Source of the DNA: an uncultured Bacteroidales bacterium
GTDB lineage: Bacteria; Bacteroidota; Bacteroidia; Bacteroidales; P3
Length of the DNA: 7,830 nucleotides
Assembly: GCA_947097635.1 (NCBI GenBank)
Contig: CAMURW010000067.1
Location: 1-7,830, forward strand
Direction: 5' to 3'
The notes beneath the pieces are model-generated. The model was not told the DNA's origin, made no database searches, and saw nothing but the letters and a program-made list of their open reading frames with translations. Below, piece after piece: positions 6,007 to 7,830 of the stretch; position 1 is the first letter of the stretch, and each line of letters begins with the position of its first letter. The position numbers and the translations under genes are program-made.

Positions 6007-7757
6007 TTCATTACCTTTTCCTTCTGACTGATTTTTGCCCAACTGTCCTTAAGAGTGCAGCTGCGATTGAAAACAAGAAGCTCGCGGGTGGCATCGGGAT
6101 CCACGCAGAAATAGCCCAGACGCTCGAACTGGAAACGCTGTGGCTCCCAAGCCTGTCCTTTCGCCAACGATGCCTTTTCCTCGCCATAGATGCGCACATC
6201 TTTCAGTATGGGTTCCAGCTTACAATGCCGCAGCACGTGCAGAGAATCGGGGTTCAGGTTGTCCAGGAAAGTCTTGCCCTCGGGGACCTCGTCGGGGGCC
6301 TCGGTGGCGAAGAGGCGGTCGAACATACGCACCTCGGCATCGACGGCATGTTGCGCACTCACCCAATGGATGGTGCCTTTCACTTTGCGACCGTCGGGAG
6401 CATCGCCGCCGCGAGTGGCAGGGTCGTAGGTGCAGTGTATGCAGGTGACATTGCCTTCGGCATCCTTTTCCACGTGGGTGCAGGTGACGAAATAGGCGTA
6501 GCGCAGACGCACTTCCTGTCCGGGAGCCATGCGGAAATATTTCTTTGTCGGGTGCTCCATGAAGTCATCACGCTCTATATACAGCTCTCTGCCAAAAGAC
6601 ACCTGACGTGTGCCGTCGGCTTCGTTTTCGGGATTGTTGATGGCCGTGAGCATCTCCAAACACCCTTCGGGATAGTTGTCTATCACCACCTTCACGGGGT
6701 TAAGGACGGCCATGCGGCGTAGCGCTACTTTGTTCAGATGCTCGCGCAAACTAAACTCCAGCAGGCTGTAGTCAATGATATTGTCGCGTTTGGCCACACC
6801 CACACGCTCGCAGAAACTGCGTATGCTCTCGGCGGTGTAGCCACGGCGGCGGAAGCCGCAGATCGTGGGCATGCGGGGGTCGTCCCAGCCATTCACGTAG
6901 CCTTCCTTCACCAGCTGCAGCAGCTTGCGTTTGCTCATTACGGTGTAGTTGATATTGAGGCGTGCAAACTCGTACTGGTGGCTGGGGAAGATGCCCAGCT
7001 GCTTGATGAACCAGTCGTAGAGGGGGCGGTGTATGTCGAACTCCAGCGTGCAGATGCTGTGGGTAACATGTTCTATGCTATCGCTCTCGCCGTGGGCATA
7101 GTCGTACATGGGGTATATGCACCATTTGTTGCCGGTTCTGTGATGGTGGGCGTGGAGGATGCGGTACATGATGGGGTCGCGGAACATCATGTTCGAACTT
7201 GCCATGTCTATCTTGGCACGCAGCACCTTGCTGCCGTCTGGAAACTCGCCGTTTTTCATGCGCTCGAAGAGGTCCAAGTTCTCTTCCACACTGCGGTCGC
7301 GGTAGGGGCTGTTCTTGCCGGGAGTGGTGACAGTGCCGCGGTTCTCCCGTATCTCCTCCGGCGTTTGATCGTCCACGTAGGCAAGCCCTTTCTTGATGAG
7401 TTCCTGTGCCCACGCATACAACTGGTCGAAATAGTCGCTGGCATAATACACGCCGGCCCAGTCGAAGCCCAGCCAGTGGATATCCTGCTGGATGGCGTCG
7501 ACATATTCGGTGTCCTCCTTCACGGGGTTGGTGTCGTCGAAACGCAGGTTGGTCTTGCCACCATATTGCTTGGCGAGGCCAAAATTGATGCAGATGCTCT
7601 TGGCGTGGCCGATGTGCAGATAGCCGTTAGGTTCGGGAGGGAAGCGAGTGAGAATAGAAGAATAGGTGCCGTCGTTGAGACCCTGCTCTATGATTTCCTC
7701 TAAGAAGTTCAGCTGTTTGGCGTTTTCCAATTTCTCTTCGAGGGCATTGTTTGCCAT
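6003..7757 (-). CDS. glnS: Glutamine--tRNA ligase
   Basis: Class I synthetase that charges tRNA-Gln directly with glutamine in the cytoplasm, so this organism need not make Gln-tRNA by amidation. The product is 584 residues, slightly longer than E. coli GlnRS (554). Visible motifs: PPEPNGYLHIGHAKS with HIGH at 48-51, LRFDDTNPVKEDTEYVD (71-87), the TVMSKRKL form of the KMSKS loop (272-279), and DDPRMPTICGFRRRGYT (292-308). The C-terminal half (about 340-565) carries the two beta-barrel anticodon-binding domains typical of the family. An in-frame ATG at 7793 exists, but it would add 12 residues encoded by the promoter-like AT-rich sequence. The start at 7757 (MANNALEEKL) puts NFLEEIIEQ at the family's usual N-terminal position. 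There is no Shine-Dalgarno sequence. It is the first gene of the apparent minus-strand run and overlaps the next gene by 4 bases. Confidence 0.98.
   Translation of the reverse strand: MANNALEEKLENAKQLNFLEEIIEQGLNDGTYSSILTRFPPEPNGYLHIGHAKSICINFGLAKQYGGKTNLRFDDTNPVKEDTEYVDAIQQDIHWLGFDWAGVYYASDYFDQLYAWAQELIKKGLAYVDDQTPEEIRENRGTVTTPGKNSPYRDRSVEENLDLFERMKNGEFPDGSKVLRAKIDMASSNMMFRDPIMYRILHAHHHRTGNKWCIYPMYDYAHGESDSIEHVTHSICTLEFDIHRPLYDWFIKQLGIFPSHQYEFARLNINYTVMSKRKLLQLVKEGYVNGWDDPRMPTICGFRRRGYTAESIRSFCERVGVAKRDNIIDYSLLEFSLREHLNKVALRRMAVLNPVKVVIDNYPEGCLEMLTAINNPENEADGTRQVSFGRELYIERDDFMEHPTKKYFRMAPGQEVRLRYAYFVTCTHVEKDAEGNVTCIHCTYDPATRGGDAPDGRKVKGTIHWVSAQHAVDAEVRMFDRLFATEAPDEVPEGKTFLDNLNPDSLHVLRHCKLEPILKDVRIYGEEKASLAKGQAWEPQRFQFERLGYFCVDPDATRELLVFNRSCTLKDSWAKISQKEKVMK
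6014..6023 (-). promoter_or_regulatory. Shine-Dalgarno sequence of the membrane glycosyltransferase
   Basis: The minus strand reads AAGGAAAAGG here, within the last codons of glnS, and its last base is 7 bases before the ATG at 6006. It is the only clear purine-rich ribosome binding site ahead of a gene in this window. It supports 6006 as the start, rather than the in-frame ATG 36 bases upstream. Confidence 0.55.
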
Positions 7758-7772
7758 AAAACGTTGATTAAT

Positions 7773-7803
7773 TAAATATAAAAAAAGATGCATATGTCAA
7801 TAA
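7773..7803 (-). promoter_or_regulatory. Candidate Bacteroidota-type promoter of glnS
   Basis: Reading the minus strand, TTATTGAC (-33-like element, TTG at 7800-7798) is followed after 17 bases by TATATTTA (7780-7773). The latter fits the phylum's -7 consensus TAnnTTTG except at its last base. Predicted transcription would start near 7767, leaving a leader of only about 10 bases before the glnS ATG. The short leader and the imperfect spacing keep confidence low. The region is strongly AT-rich compared with the flanking gene. Confidence 0.35.
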
Positions 7804-7815
7804 ATGCACAGAAAA

Positions 7816-7825
7816 GGGTATACCC
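7816..7825. repeat. 10-bp perfect palindrome upstream of glnS
   Basis: The sequence gggtataccc is a perfect inverted repeat with no spacer, about 60 bases upstream of the glnS start and just upstream of the candidate -33 element. In the minus-strand direction it is followed by TTTTC. It could be a small operator, or the residue of a weak terminator for a gene beyond the right edge, but the stem (3 bp if a 4-base loop is needed) is short. Nothing else is seen between here and the right edge. Confidence 0.25.
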
Positions 7826-7830
7826 CGAAA

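Noticed and set aside
5994..6722. Plus-strand open frame of 242 codons opposite the end of glnS
   Set aside because: Another in-register shadow of glnS, with no start signal or family resemblance.
6738..7703. Plus-strand open frame of 321 codons opposite glnS
   Set aside because: It is codon-in-register with glnS, which has clear synthetase motifs. The antisense product is a low-information Val/Ala/His mix.
1..7830. Mobile element, CRISPR array, tRNA gene or defence system
   Set aside because: No terminal inverted repeats, transposase or integrase motifs, regularly spaced repeats or tRNA-like cloverleaf were seen. All supported genes are collinear and mostly housekeeping.

Overview
The window looks like a chromosomal housekeeping segment from a member of the Bacteroidota, most likely the order Bacteroidales (Prevotellaceae or a relative). 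This is inferred from several signs: a direct-charging GlnRS, a solitary pheT without pheS next to it, a small lipoprotein with a FISUMP/DUF1566-like domain, mostly absent Shine-Dalgarno sequences, an AT-rich promoter-like box of the TAnnTTTG type ahead of glnS, and an Arg/Asn/Asp-rich N-terminal extension of the kind seen on RNA-binding proteins in this phylum. No mobile element, CRISPR array, tRNA or rRNA gene is visible.

Every supported gene lies on the minus strand, so transcription reads from the right edge to the left. In that order: glnS (7757-6003); a GT-C-fold, ArnT-like membrane glycosyltransferase (6006-4216) that overlaps glnS by 4 bases; a small lipoprotein (4196-3711); pheT (3685-1160); a 234-residue protein of unknown function (1098-394); a 201-base spacer; and the first 64 codons of a basic, disordered protein that runs off the left edge (192-1). 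The gaps between the first five genes are -4, 19, 25 and 61 bases with no convincing terminator, so they could form a single transcript. That would put two aminoacyl-tRNA synthetases together with two cell-envelope proteins and one unknown.

The synthetases are complete, with their signature motifs intact, and charge tRNA-Gln and tRNA-Phe. The envelope pair probably acts in or at the inner membrane and periplasm, and a shared task is possible but unproven. The 234-residue protein is the least ordinary item. After a disordered Pro/Glu/Ser-rich N-terminal part, its C-terminal half consists of four tandem units of exactly 25 residues, which suggests a helical-repeat solenoid. I do not recognise it as a named family.

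The long open frames on the plus strand were checked. The largest lie codon-in-register opposite the real genes and are read as shadows.
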